Source: Lachnoanaerobaculum saburreum DSM 3986 (GTDB taxonomy: Bacteria; Bacillota; Clostridia; Lachnospirales; Lachnospiraceae). Taken from it: 64,000 nucleotides of DNA. Below the pieces are notes generated by a model. The model saw only the letters and a list, made by a program, of their open reading frames with translations, searched no databases and had not been told where the DNA came from. Positions 8,737-16,649 of the stretch are shown piece after piece. A program made the position numbers and the translations under genes. Position 1 is the first letter of the stretch, and the number at the start of each line of letters is the position of its first letter. The stretch covers positions 439,621-503,620 of the forward strand of contig NZ_GL622296.1 in assembly GCF_000185385.1 (NCBI RefSeq), in the 5' to 3' direction.

Positions 8737-9834
8737 ATGGGAAGAGTTTATAATTTTAGTGCCGGTCCCGCAGTACTTCCTGAGGAAGTTTTAAAAGAGG
8801 CAGCCGCAGAGATGCTGGATTACAAAGGCAGTGGAATGTCTGTTATGGAGATGAGTCATAGGTCCAAAGTGTATGAAGACATAATAGAAGAAGCCGAAAG
8901 AGATATCAGGGATCTGTTAAATATCCCTGATAATTATAAGGTGCTGTTCTTACAGGGTGGAGGACATACACAGTTTGCAATGGTTCCGATGAACCTTATG
9001 AAGAATAAAAAGGCGGACTATATCATTACAGGTCAGTGGGCAAAGAAGGCTTTTCAGGAAGCAAAGATGTACGGAGATGTAGTGGCTGTAGCTTCAAGTG
9101 AGGATAAAACATATTCATATATCCCTGATTGCTCAGATCTGCCTATAAGAGAAGATGCGGATTATGTATATATCTGTGAGAACAATACAATATACGGTAC
9201 AAAATTTAAGACATTGCCGAATACAAAGGGCAAGGACTTGGTAGCAGATGTGTCATCCTGTTTTTTGTCAGAGCCGATGGATGTAAGCAAGTATGCTCTT
9301 ATATGGGGCGGTGTTCAAAAGAATATCGGACCTGCGGGTGTAGTAATTGCGATTATAAGAGATGATCTGATTAGCGATAATGTATTGGAGGGTACACCTT
9401 CAATGCTTAGATATAAAATTCATGCAGACAATAAGTCTCTTTATAATACACCGCCTACATACAATATTTATATTTGCGGTAAGGTATTTAAGTGGATAAA
9501 ATCTCTTGGCGGACTTGATGCAATGAAGAAAAGAAATGAAGAAAAGGCAAAGATTTTATATGATTTTCTGGATTCATCTAAGATGTTTAAAGGAACTGTA
9601 AGAAAGGAAGATCGTTCACTTATGAATGTACCTTTTGTTACAGAAGATAAGGAACTGGATGCCAAGTTTGTCAAGGAAGCCGAGGCAAAGGGATTTGTAA
9701 ACTTAAAGGGACACAGAAGTGTAGGCGGTATGAGAGCCAGCATCTACAATGCTATGCCGAAGGAAGGTGTAGTAAAGTTGGTTGAGTTTATGAAGGAATT
9801 TGAAATAATGCTACCGCAATCCCACCAGCTTTAG
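8737..9834 (+). CDS. serC: Phosphoserine aminotransferase
   Basis: PLP enzyme converting 3-phosphohydroxypyruvate to phosphoserine. The 365-aa product begins with the family's NFSAGPAVLP, has SGMSVMEMSHRS and the PLP-lysine context GGVQKNIGPAG, and ends with SVGGMRASIYNAMP. SD AAGGAG precedes ATG 8737. Its last residues (IMLPQSHQL) are unlike normal SerC tails and are encoded by the adjacent IS605-type remnant. The insertion therefore appears to have replaced the native stop and added a short tail after a complete core. The pathway partner serA follows at 9988. Confidence 0.95.
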   Translation: MGRVYNFSAGPAVLPEEVLKEAAAEMLDYKGSGMSVMEMSHRSKVYEDIIEEAERDIRDLLNIPDNYKVLFLQGGGHTQFAMVPMNLMKNKKADYIITGQWAKKAFQEAKMYGDVVAVASSEDKTYSYIPDCSDLPIREDADYVYICENNTIYGTKFKTLPNTKGKDLVADVSSCFLSEPMDVSKYALIWGGVQKNIGPAGVVIAIIRDDLISDNVLEGTPSMLRYKIHADNKSLYNTPPTYNIYICGKVFKWIKSLGGLDAMKKRNEEKAKILYDFLDSSKMFKGTVRKEDRSLMNVPFVTEDKELDAKFVKEAEAKGFVNLKGHRSVGGMRASIYNAMPKEGVVKLVEFMKEFEIMLPQSHQL

Positions 9835-9963
9835 ACGGTGGGTTAAGGTAGTATAAGAAAAAACAATAGGGCAGGGACTGCCCGAATTAACGCCTGTGGA
9901 GATAGTAGGTTACGAGGTCAGTGAAGCAGGAAGCCCATAGGCTTTAGACTATGGGTAGTTCAC
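9811..9963 (+). mobile_element. Orphan IS200/IS605-type end with omega-RNA-like scaffold
   Basis: About 150 bp between serC and serA with no ORF. Two hairpins share the loop core GCTTTAGAC: CCCACC/GGTGGG at 9821-9842 and CCCATAG/CTATGGG at 9934-9955. Between them lie GGGCAG-GA-CTGCCC (9869-9883), then AATTAACGCCTGTGGAG and GAAGCAGGAAGCCC. The element ends GGGTAGTTCAC (9953-9963). From memory, this series is the right end of IS605-family tnpB elements, which doubles as the TnpB guide-RNA scaffold. No tnpA or tnpB remains in the window. The left boundary is uncertain, as the first hairpin could be a second right end or a left end. The sequence just after 9963 would be the guide position. Confidence 0.75.
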
Positions 9964-9987
9964 AAGCAGAATATATAAGGAGATATA

Positions 9988-11151
9988 ATGAAAAAGATAC
10001 ATTGCCTAAATGCTATCGCAAGTGTGGGAACAGATATATTTGATGAAAATTATGTGCTTACAGACAATATAAATGAAGCGGATGCTGTTATGGTAAGATC
10101 TGCGGCAATGGGAGATATGGAATTTTCCAAAAATCTTCTTGCAATTGCCAGAGCGGGAGCAGGTGTAAACAATATACCGCTTGAGAGATGTGCCGATGCA
10201 GGAATAGTGGTATTTAATACTCCGGGAGCAAATGCAAACGGTGTAAAGGAGCTTGTAATATGCGGAATGCTTTTGGCGGCCAGAGATGTAGTAGGCGGAA
10301 TTGAGTGGACAAGAAGTATCAAAGATTCGGATACTATTTCAAAAGATGTGGAAAAGGGTAAGAAAAACTTTGCAGGCGGCGAGATTAAGGGCAAGAAACT
10401 TGGTGTAATAGGTCTTGGTGCAATAGGTGCCGAGGTTGCCAATGCCGCAGCATCACTTGGACTTGAAGTATTTGGCTATGACCCTTATATTTCAGTAAAC
10501 TCGGCATGGAGGCTTTCAAGAAAAATAAAGCATATCACAGATATAAATGAAATCTTTAGAAATTGTGACTATATCACACTCCATCTTCCTCTTACAAATG
10601 ACAATAAGGGAATGATTGGCAAAGATTCTATAGCGGAGATGAAAGACGGAGTAATCATATTAAACTTTGCCAGAGATTTGCTTGTAGATGATGATGAGAT
10701 GGAAAAGGCACTTGAGAGCGGCAAGGTGGCAAGGTATGTTACAGACTTCCCGAATACAAAGTCCGCAAAGATGGAAAAGGCCATTGTAATACCTCATCTG
10801 GGTGCATCTACTAAAGAGAGTGAGGACAATTGTGCGGTAATGGCTGCAAATGAACTTGTAGATTATCTTGAGAACGGTAATATAAAGAATTCTGTGAACT
10901 TCCCAAGCTGTGACATGGGAGTATGTCAGTCAGAGGGAAGAGTTGCAATCTTACACAAGAATATTCCGAATATGATCGGTCAGATCACATCTGCATTTGC
11001 AAAGAACGGCTACAATATTTCAGACCTTACAAACAAGTCAAAGGGTACAAAGGCATACACTCTTATAGATATAGAGAGTAAGGCAAGTGATAAGCTTGTA
11101 GATGAATTAAACTCTATAGACGGAGTTTTAAAAGTAAGAGTCATAAAGTAA
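9988..11151 (+). CDS. serA: D-3-phosphoglycerate dehydrogenase
   Basis: NAD-dependent first enzyme of serine synthesis. The 387-aa short form has the substrate-binding half (RAGAGVNNIPLERC), the Rossmann motif GVIGLGAIGAEVANAA, the catalytic His in PHLGASTKESEDN, and a C-terminal ACT domain from about residue 318 (VAILHKNIPNMIGQITS), the usual site of serine feedback. SD AAGGAGA precedes ATG 9988. Directly upstream is the IS605-type remnant, so the original serC-serA spacing has been altered. Transcription may still run through from serC. Confidence 0.95.
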   Translation: MKKIHCLNAIASVGTDIFDENYVLTDNINEADAVMVRSAAMGDMEFSKNLLAIARAGAGVNNIPLERCADAGIVVFNTPGANANGVKELVICGMLLAARDVVGGIEWTRSIKDSDTISKDVEKGKKNFAGGEIKGKKLGVIGLGAIGAEVANAAASLGLEVFGYDPYISVNSAWRLSRKIKHITDINEIFRNCDYITLHLPLTNDNKGMIGKDSIAEMKDGVIILNFARDLLVDDDEMEKALESGKVARYVTDFPNTKSAKMEKAIVIPHLGASTKESEDNCAVMAANELVDYLENGNIKNSVNFPSCDMGVCQSEGRVAILHKNIPNMIGQITSAFAKNGYNISDLTNKSKGTKAYTLIDIESKASDKLVDELNSIDGVLKVRVIK

Positions 11152-11164
11152 TATGGAGGCAGAT

Positions 11165-11692
11165 ATGGAATTTAGAAAAAAAGAGTACGCTCCTTTTGAT
11201 ATTTTTGACAGTGACTGGGCGGCAATAACTGTAGGTAATAAGGAAAAATTTAATTCCTGCCTGGTTTCATGGGGAAGCCTTGGAAATATTTGGGGTGCGC
11301 CGGGAAAAAGTAAGGCAACGGTGACATTATATATACACCCGTCAAGATATACGGCGCAGTTTATAGATGACAGTGAATATTTTACTGTAAGTTTTTTTGC
11401 ACCTGAGTATAAAAAAGCACTTGCATACCTTGGAAGTCATTCAGGAAGAAATGAAAACAAAATAGAAAATGCCGGACTTACGGCAATCCCTATAGGTAAG
11501 ACTATGGGATTTAAAGAGGCAAAGCAGACTTTTTTATGTAAAAAACTTTGTAAGCAACAGTTTGACAAGAACAGTCTGATACAGGAAATAAAAGACTACT
11601 ATGAACTTTATCCTGATATCTATACCGACGGCCATGGAGGCTGGGAGCCGCATTTTATTCTGATAGGTGAAATAGAAGAAATCATAGAGTAA
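11165..11692 (+). CDS. Flavin reductase-like (FMN-binding split-barrel) protein
   Basis: The 175-aa product resembles the flavoredoxin/flavin-reductase domain family: an N-terminal strand (WAAITVGNKEKFNSCLVSWGSLG), then PGKSKATVTLYIHPSRYTAQFI and FTVSFFAPEYKKALAYLGSHSGR, where family members bind FMN. ATG 11165 is chosen because GGAGG (11155-11159) precedes it. An upstream ATG at 11153 sits on that SD. It starts 13 nt after serA and probably belongs to the serine operon transcript, though a metabolic link to serine is not obvious. Confidence 0.75.
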   Translation: MEFRKKEYAPFDIFDSDWAAITVGNKEKFNSCLVSWGSLGNIWGAPGKSKATVTLYIHPSRYTAQFIDDSEYFTVSFFAPEYKKALAYLGSHSGRNENKIENAGLTAIPIGKTMGFKEAKQTFLCKKLCKQQFDKNSLIQEIKDYYELYPDIYTDGHGGWEPHFILIGEIEEIIE

Positions 11693-11705
11693 TCAATATG
11701 CCATT

Positions 11706-11745
11706 AAAGGGGATAAGCTCTTTATAAGAAGAACTTATCCCCTTT
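11706..11745 (+). terminator. Hairpin between convergent genes
   Basis: Perfect 12-bp stem AAAGGGGATAAG/CTTATCCCCTTT (11706-11717 with 11734-11745). The T-tract is poor on both strands. It closes the serine region against the oppositely oriented EXLDI gene. Confidence 0.65.
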
Positions 11746-11784
11746 GTGTACAAAAAATATTAAAATCTGAAACTGATAATATAT

Positions 11785-12153
11785 TTATATATCCAATTTC
11801 TCTACAATCTCTCCGGTTGCTTCTTTTAACATAATCTTTTCAACAACTCTTTCTCCCAGATAATGTGAAAATGAAGTCAAGTCTTTTGATACTTCAAATA
11901 TAATATTATGTTTGATACTGTTCGTATCAAAACTGAAATCATACTTATTTTTATCATTCCAATAATTCCAATTCACATCCGTTCTTTCATAGTAGACATA
12001 ATTTTTCTTTTTAGTAATATAAACCCTTTTATTTGTAAGCGATTTTTTGTCTTCAGATATAAAGATATCTGAATATATCTTTATTCCGTCAAACAGCTTA
12101 TATTCTTTTATTTTGTCATTTGAAACATTTAATTTTATCTCGGTATACTCCAT
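11785..12153 (-). CDS. EXLDI-type protein of unknown function
   Basis: A 122-aa cytosolic protein rich in Lys, Tyr and Asn, ending in EKLDI, the signature that gives the EXLDI family its name. No catalytic motif can be seen. The C-terminal segment (SHYLGERVVEKIMLKEATGEIVEKLDI) is the conserved part; the middle is variable-looking with YYERTDVNWNYW. SD-like GAGGTGG lies ahead of ATG 12153, and a good minus-strand promoter is 38 bp further up. It is a single gene oriented against its neighbours. Its function is not known to me. Confidence 0.65.
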   Translation of the reverse strand: MEYTEIKLNVSNDKIKEYKLFDGIKIYSDIFISEDKKSLTNKRVYITKKKNYVYYERTDVNWNYWNDKNKYDFSFDTNSIKHNIIFEVSKDLTSFSHYLGERVVEKIMLKEATGEIVEKLDI

Positions 12154-12190
12154 AGTTCCACCTCTTTATTTTGCCGACACTACTTACGAT

Positions 12191-12219
12191 ATTATACTAT
12201 TTACAAGTGTTTTTGTCTA
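12191..12219 (-). promoter_or_regulatory. Promoter of EXLDI gene
   Basis: On the minus strand, TAGACA (12219-12214), 17-bp spacer, exact TATAAT (12196-12191), giving a leader of about 30 nt. Confidence 0.7.
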
Positions 12220-12286
12220 CTGTCAAAATTTTATAACAGCACACAGGAATATATGACTTTACTTAAAGAACCTTCATTATATAATA

Positions 12287-12315
12287 TTGCTTGTTGTTAC
12301 TACATTTGATAGAAT
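12287..12315 (+). promoter_or_regulatory. Promoter of DUF1015-DUF45-DUF1700 genes
   Basis: TTGCTT (12287-12292), 17-bp spacer, TAGAAT (12310-12315), 39 nt before ATG 12354. Confidence 0.55.
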
Positions 12316-12353
12316 ACTCTGAAGAGATTTAATAAAAACTTAGGGAGAGACGG

Positions 12354-13589
12354 ATGGCTATAGTAAAATCTTTTAAATGTGTAAGACCCTTGGAGAGTAT
12401 GGTAGAACAGGTGGCATCTTTGCCATATGATGTATATGACAGAAAAGAAGCAAAAGCGGCTGTGGCAAATAAACCATATGCCTTTTTAAATATTGACAGA
12501 CCTGAAACCGCTTTTGATGATGATTTTGATATGTATTCAAAGGAGGCATATAAATATGCAAGAGATTTATATGAGGAATTTAAGGATAAAGGTATATATG
12601 AAAAGGATAATACAGACAGTTACTATCTGTATGAACTTACTATGAACGGCACAAGTCAAGTAGGTATAGTGGGTCTTGCAAGTGTGGACGATTATTTAAA
12701 TGATATTATAAAAAAACATGAGAATACCAGAGAAGAAAAAGAGATAGACAGGATAAATCATGTAGATACATTGAATGCACAGACCGGACCTATATTTTTG
12801 GCATACAGAGCAAATGATGCTTTGCAAAAGATAATAGCACAAAATACTAATAATGAGCCGATATATGATTTTGTATCTGAGGATAAAATAAGGCACAGAG
12901 TATGGAAAGTTGAAAGAGAGTACAATACACAGATAGCCGAATGCTTTCAAGATATCTCTAAACTGTATATAGCGGACGGACATCACAGAGCGGCATCCGC
13001 TGTAAAGGTGGCATTAAGGAGAAGGAAAAATGAAAATGATAAGGATGCAGGATACAACTACTTTTTGTCTGTAATATTTGATGAAAGGCAGTTACATATT
13101 CTGCCGTATAACAGAATTGTCTTGGATTTAAATAATAAGAACTGTGATGAGATATTGGAAAGTATATCAAAAAATTTTGATATAACAGAATGTCCTATAT
13201 TGGAAGAAATTAAAGACAGGCATGAGTTCGGCATGTTGCTTGAGGATAAGTTCTTTTTATGCAGAGCAAAAAATATAGTAAAAGACAGTGTAAAAGATGA
13301 TACTATAAAGAGCTTGGATGTATCAATATTGCAGGATTTTGTGCTGAAGCCGATATTTGATATAAAGGATCCGAGAACGGATAACAGAATAAAGTTTGCA
13401 GGCGGTATAAGAGGTGTGGAGTTTTTAGAGAGTGAGCTTAAGTGCGGAAGAGGAAAAGCGGCATTTTTGATGCATCCGACCTCAATGCAGGAATTGTTTG
13501 CAGTTGCAGATGAAAACAAGCTGATGCCGCCGAAGTCTACATGGTTTGAACCGAAACTGAGAAGCGGAATCTTTATTCATGAAATATGA
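12354..13589 (+). CDS. DUF1015 family protein
   Basis: A 411-aa cytosolic protein matching DUF1015 by its opening (FKCVRPLESMVEQVASLPYDVYDRKEAK), the HENTREEKEIDRINHVDTLNAQTGPIFLAY block and the YIADGHHRAASAV motif, plus AFLMHPTSMQELFAVADENKLMPPKST near the end. The conserved His and Asp residues suggest a metal or nucleotide-related enzyme, but no reaction is established. DUF1015 genes are often found beside serC/serA in Clostridia, as here, which points to serine metabolism (inference). It overlaps the next gene by 11 bp. Confidence 0.88.
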   Translation: MAIVKSFKCVRPLESMVEQVASLPYDVYDRKEAKAAVANKPYAFLNIDRPETAFDDDFDMYSKEAYKYARDLYEEFKDKGIYEKDNTDSYYLYELTMNGTSQVGIVGLASVDDYLNDIIKKHENTREEKEIDRINHVDTLNAQTGPIFLAYRANDALQKIIAQNTNNEPIYDFVSEDKIRHRVWKVEREYNTQIAECFQDISKLYIADGHHRAASAVKVALRRRKNENDKDAGYNYFLSVIFDERQLHILPYNRIVLDLNNKNCDEILESISKNFDITECPILEEIKDRHEFGMLLEDKFFLCRAKNIVKDSVKDDTIKSLDVSILQDFVLKPIFDIKDPRTDNRIKFAGGIRGVEFLESELKCGRGKAAFLMHPTSMQELFAVADENKLMPPKSTWFEPKLRSGIFIHEI

Positions 13590-13953
13590 TGAAAAATTTC
13601 ATATTATTTTGCCTGTAGATAAGTATGAAACTATGGTAGAATTTTGGTTACACTCTGACGGAGGCAAGATATTTAAAAAGAAGTTGAATGATTTTGTAAA
13701 GCGGATGGATGTACACTTCAATATGGTCAGGATAAAGAATGTAAAGACGATATGGGGAAGCTGTTCATCAAAGAAGAATCTAAACTTTAACTTTAAATTG
13801 TTTTTCTTACCTGAGAGATTGATAGACTATGTCTGTGTACATGAGCTTGCACATTTAAAGCAGATGAATCATTCAAAAGCTTTTTGGGAAGAGGTTGAAG
13901 GGCAGTTGCCTGACTACAGGCAAAGAAGAGAGGAATTAAAAAGATATATTTAG
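13579..13953 (+). CDS. Short DUF45/YgjP-like metallopeptidase
   Basis: A 124-aa predicted zinc metallopeptidase. The family signature is clear: WGSCSSKKNLNFNFKL, then HELAHLKQMNHSKAFWEEVE, where HELAH is the HExxH zinc motif and the later Glu in WEEVE is the likely third ligand. Full family members have about 100 more N-terminal residues; here only the catalytic part is present. Start ATG 13579 overlaps the DUF1015 stop, so translation is probably coupled. The substrate is unknown. Confidence 0.8.
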   Translation: MKYDEKFHIILPVDKYETMVEFWLHSDGGKIFKKKLNDFVKRMDVHFNMVRIKNVKTIWGSCSSKKNLNFNFKLFFLPERLIDYVCVHELAHLKQMNHSKAFWEEVEGQLPDYRQRREELKRYI

Positions 13954-13974
13954 ATATATCTGTCAGGAGGACAT

Positions 13975-14535
13975 ATGACAAAGGAAGAGTTTTTAGACGG
14001 ACTAAGAAGAGGTTTATTCTCAACAGGCTCGGAAGGTCTTATAGAATATAATTTAGACTATTATTCTTCATATATTGACGGAGAGATTGCAAAGGGAAGA
14101 AGCATGGATGATGTTATGAATGAGCTTGGCGATCCGAGGCTTATTGCCAATTCAATAAAGATGGCTGAAGGATATAGTGATGTCTTTGTAGGGCTTGAGA
14201 ATGAAGTGATTGATGAAAATGTAAGTGATAATAATTATAGAGAAAAGTCGGCATTTGAGTTTAATAATGAATTTAACAGCAATGAGTTTAATAATAAAAC
14301 AGTTGATAAAGATTATAATAAAAATTATGATGAGAAAAGTGCCTTCAAGATATATAATCTGAGCGGCAAAAGTTTGATACTTCCGATAATCATTACACTG
14401 TCGGTTTTGATAATTGTAGTGGTGGCGGTGGTAGCTGTATTTTCATTTCTTGTTCCGGTGCTTTTGCCGATTTTAGCGATAATTATAGCGGTAGGGATTA
14501 TAAAAGGAATTATGGATAATAGAGACAGGCTCTAA
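13975..14535 (+). CDS. DUF1700 (HAAS-type) membrane protein
   Basis: 186 aa. The N-terminal helical domain (MTKEEFLDGLRRGL, then YYSSYIDGEIAKGRSMDDVMNELGDP) matches DUF1700/HAAS proteins. A low-complexity Asn/Glu/Lys linker at about 85-125 precedes a long hydrophobic C-terminal part with one or two membrane helices (about 137-178). SD AGGAGG lies at 13966-13971, seven bases from ATG. In many Firmicutes such genes pair with PadR-like regulators; none is present here. Probably the last gene of its transcript. Confidence 0.75.
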   Translation: MTKEEFLDGLRRGLFSTGSEGLIEYNLDYYSSYIDGEIAKGRSMDDVMNELGDPRLIANSIKMAEGYSDVFVGLENEVIDENVSDNNYREKSAFEFNNEFNSNEFNNKTVDKDYNKNYDEKSAFKIYNLSGKSLILPIIITLSVLIIVVVAVVAVFSFLVPVLLPILAIIIAVGIIKGIMDNRDRL

Positions 14536-14755
14536 TTTGTTACAAAAATATTACACGATTTAACAAATCAAACCGATATATATTTCTTAATAATTTCGAT
14601 TAAAATAAAGAAAGCCGAATCATCCATAATAGAGTGAAAAAGCATAAGATTCTAATAATAAAGGGGTATAAATACTTAAGTTTGATGGTATTTATACCCA
14701 TATTTTATGTAAAAACTAAATATGGAGGAATTATATCAATTCATAAATAAAAAGC
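14536..14755 (+). other. Intergenic stretch with long hairpin
   Basis: No ORF worth calling. AT-rich sequence holds a 12-bp perfect stem GGGTATAAATAC/GTATTTATACCC (14664-14675 with 14688-14699) followed by ATATTTTATG, probably the terminator for the DUF1700 transcript although it lies 129 nt past the stop. An SD-like GGAGG near 14725 has no following ORF. Confidence 0.5.
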
Positions 14756-14784
14756 TTGACATATTATGAGTGTGAGTTTATACT
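14756..14784 (+). promoter_or_regulatory. Promoter of NlpC/P60 gene
   Basis: Exact TTGACA (14756-14761), 17-bp spacer, TATACT (14779-14784). The transcript would have a leader of about 100 nt containing a small hairpin, CCGGC-AAAA-GCCGG. Confidence 0.8.
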
Positions 14785-14889
14785 ATGTTCCGTAACAATT
14801 ACTTAACAAACACAAAGGTTTGTAATTATTTGAGATTTTAATACCGGCAAAAGCCGGTTTACTATAAAGGAAATAAGGAGCCTAATATA

Positions 14890-15666
14890 ATGAATAACAC
14901 CAGAAAACTTTTAATCGGAATTTTATCAGCGATGACCATAACTACTCTGTCACCTGCTACAGCTTTTGCAACAACCAGAGTAAGAAAGATTACATATCAG
15001 TATGGTCAGAGCGTTATGAGCGGTCCTGCACTTAAGAGCGGAACATTTATAGCAACGGTAGAAGCAAATTCACTTGATATATATAAGAGTATGTCATCAA
15101 ATGAGACAATCGGTAAGGCAAATAAAGGAGAAGTATTCCAGATACTTGAGGATATGGGCAGCGGTTATGCGAGGGTTTCTTACAATGATGTTGAAGGATA
15201 TCTTTCAATAAAGGATGGAGATGCTACTATAGAGGAGCTTGATACTGTGGAGGAAGCGATAGCTTCCGCTACAAAGAAGATAATGGAAGCCCAGGCATCA
15301 AATAAGAGAACTGAGATTGCCAACTTTGCCAAGACTTTTGTAGGCGGAAGATATATCTATGGCGGTACAAATCCTTATATCGGAGCCGACTGTTCAGGAT
15401 TTGTAAAGTTTATTCTGGCAAATGCGGCAGGAGTAGGACTTCCAAGAACATCTGCCGAGCAGGCTACCAGAGGTGCTACAGTAGCCAGTGCGGATCAGCT
15501 TCAACCGGGAGACCTTATTTTCTACGGTTCAGGCAGATCGGTAAGTCATGTTGCTATGTATATCGGAGACGGCAAGATAGTACATGCTTCATCAACAAAA
15601 ACAGGAATCAAGATTTCAAATTACAATTACAGACCTATCATCCGTATGGCAAATGTTATAGGTTAA
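14890..15666 (+). CDS. Secreted NlpC/P60 cell-wall endopeptidase with SH3 domain
   Basis: Predicted peptidoglycan endopeptidase cutting between D-Glu and a diamino acid. The 258-aa protein has a signal peptide cut near ATAFA-TT (about residues 1-27), an SH3-like domain at about 50-110, a helical linker, and the NlpC/P60 domain from about 138. The catalytic Cys is in YIGADCSGFVKFIL, with His in SVSHVAMYIGDG and a further polar residue in KIVHASS. SD AAGGAG lies 10 bases before ATG 14890. Isolated gene with its own promoter and terminator. Confidence 0.92.
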   Translation: MNNTRKLLIGILSAMTITTLSPATAFATTRVRKITYQYGQSVMSGPALKSGTFIATVEANSLDIYKSMSSNETIGKANKGEVFQILEDMGSGYARVSYNDVEGYLSIKDGDATIEELDTVEEAIASATKKIMEAQASNKRTEIANFAKTFVGGRYIYGGTNPYIGADCSGFVKFILANAAGVGLPRTSAEQATRGATVASADQLQPGDLIFYGSGRSVSHVAMYIGDGKIVHASSTKTGIKISNYNYRPIIRMANVIG

Positions 15667-15672
15667 TATTTA

Positions 15673-15698
15673 CCCCCAAAAATTTGGGGGGATTTTTT
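15673..15698 (+). terminator. Terminator of NlpC/P60 gene
   Basis: CCCCCAAA/TTTGGGGG (15673-15680 with 15683-15690) followed by GGATTTTTT. Confidence 0.85.
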
Positions 15699-15816
15699 AT
15701 ATTGTAAAATGAAACAAACAGCATAGTTTTTTTATTTATCTTGTTGTAGTATAAACACATGCTTTGTGTTAAACTATGCTTGTAGATAATAAAAAGATTT
15801 GACGAGGGATGGTGTT

Positions 15817-16599
15817 ATGGTTGAACTTGGCTTGAATGAAAGAGATGGCTTGGAAAAGTTGGCAACAGATGATATCTTAGTAAGACTGGCACTTGCCGGA
15901 AAATGTGGGAGAGTCTGGATACCGGCTACAGGTACAGCTTCATACTGTGTTATAAAAGTATACCATTATATATATATAGTGGGAGTTACTCCAAAGAAAG
16001 ATAGAGCTGTATCTTTATGGGGAGTTATTGCAAGACATGGAGAAGGATCATATATTATCCCCGCTTCAGAGTCTTGGATAGACTGGCTTGTAGAAAATAT
16101 AGATTGCAGATATAGAAACTTTTCAAGATATCTTTTGCAGTTTAAAGGTATAGAGAACAGGGATTTGTTGGTTGAGTTAAACGGTGCATTGGAAGAAGGA
16201 TTGAATATAGATAAGGTGAAACCGCAAGACTATGATATTTTGTCAAAGAACATGTGGAGTGAGGATTTCTCGGCCTGCTTTGACAATAGTGAAGACTTTG
16301 CAAAAGATGCACTTGGCTATATGGTATACAAGGGAGGCGCCGCAGTCAGCGGTTGTGTAGGCAGAGCATATGGTGATGAGTTTATGGAGCTGGTATTTGC
16401 CACTAATCCTGAATACAGGAGAAGAAATCTTGCCCTTACGGCAGCATCCAATATTTCATTCTATCTTGATGACAGGCAAATAAATCCTTATATAGATGTT
16501 AGAAATCAGCATTCGGTGGAGCTGGCTTCAAGAGTCGGATTTGAATTTATAAAGGAGTATCAGGTATTCCAGATTTATAATTCAGATAATGAGATTTGA
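15817..16599 (+). CDS. GNAT-family acetyltransferase-like protein
   Basis: 260 aa. The C-terminal half (about 130-255) looks like a GNAT fold: AAVSGCVGRAYGDEFMELVFATNPEYRRRNLALTAASNISFYLDD, where YRRRNLA occupies the acetyl-CoA loop, then NPYIDVRNQHSVELASRVGF as the last strand-helix pair. The N-terminal 125 residues are unassigned. ATG 15817 has GAGGG at 15804-15808; the frame could open at TTG 15799 but that lacks an SD. It lies 50 nt upstream of the Ter-type PRTase genes and may be the first member of that cluster. Substrate unknown. Confidence 0.7.
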   Translation: MVELGLNERDGLEKLATDDILVRLALAGKCGRVWIPATGTASYCVIKVYHYIYIVGVTPKKDRAVSLWGVIARHGEGSYIIPASESWIDWLVENIDCRYRNFSRYLLQFKGIENRDLLVELNGALEEGLNIDKVKPQDYDILSKNMWSEDFSACFDNSEDFAKDALGYMVYKGGAAVSGCVGRAYGDEFMELVFATNPEYRRRNLALTAASNISFYLDDRQINPYIDVRNQHSVELASRVGFEFIKEYQVFQIYNSDNEI

Positions 16600-16605
16600 A
16601 CTTAA

Positions 16606-16633
16606 TATAGGGGTGGCGAAAGTCACCTCTATA
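16606..16633 (+). terminator. Hairpin between GNAT and PRTase genes
   Basis: TATAGGGGTG/CACCTCTATA (10 bp, one G-U pair) followed by TTTATAT. Possibly an attenuator, since PRTase genes continue in the same direction. Confidence 0.5.
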
Positions 16634-16649
16634 TTTATATGTGTGAGAA

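Noticed and set aside
14791..14889. c-di-AMP (ydaO-type) riboswitch before the NlpC/P60 gene
   Set aside because: This class often precedes wall hydrolases, but the leader is only about 100 nt and lacks the conserved core; only a small GC hairpin is present.
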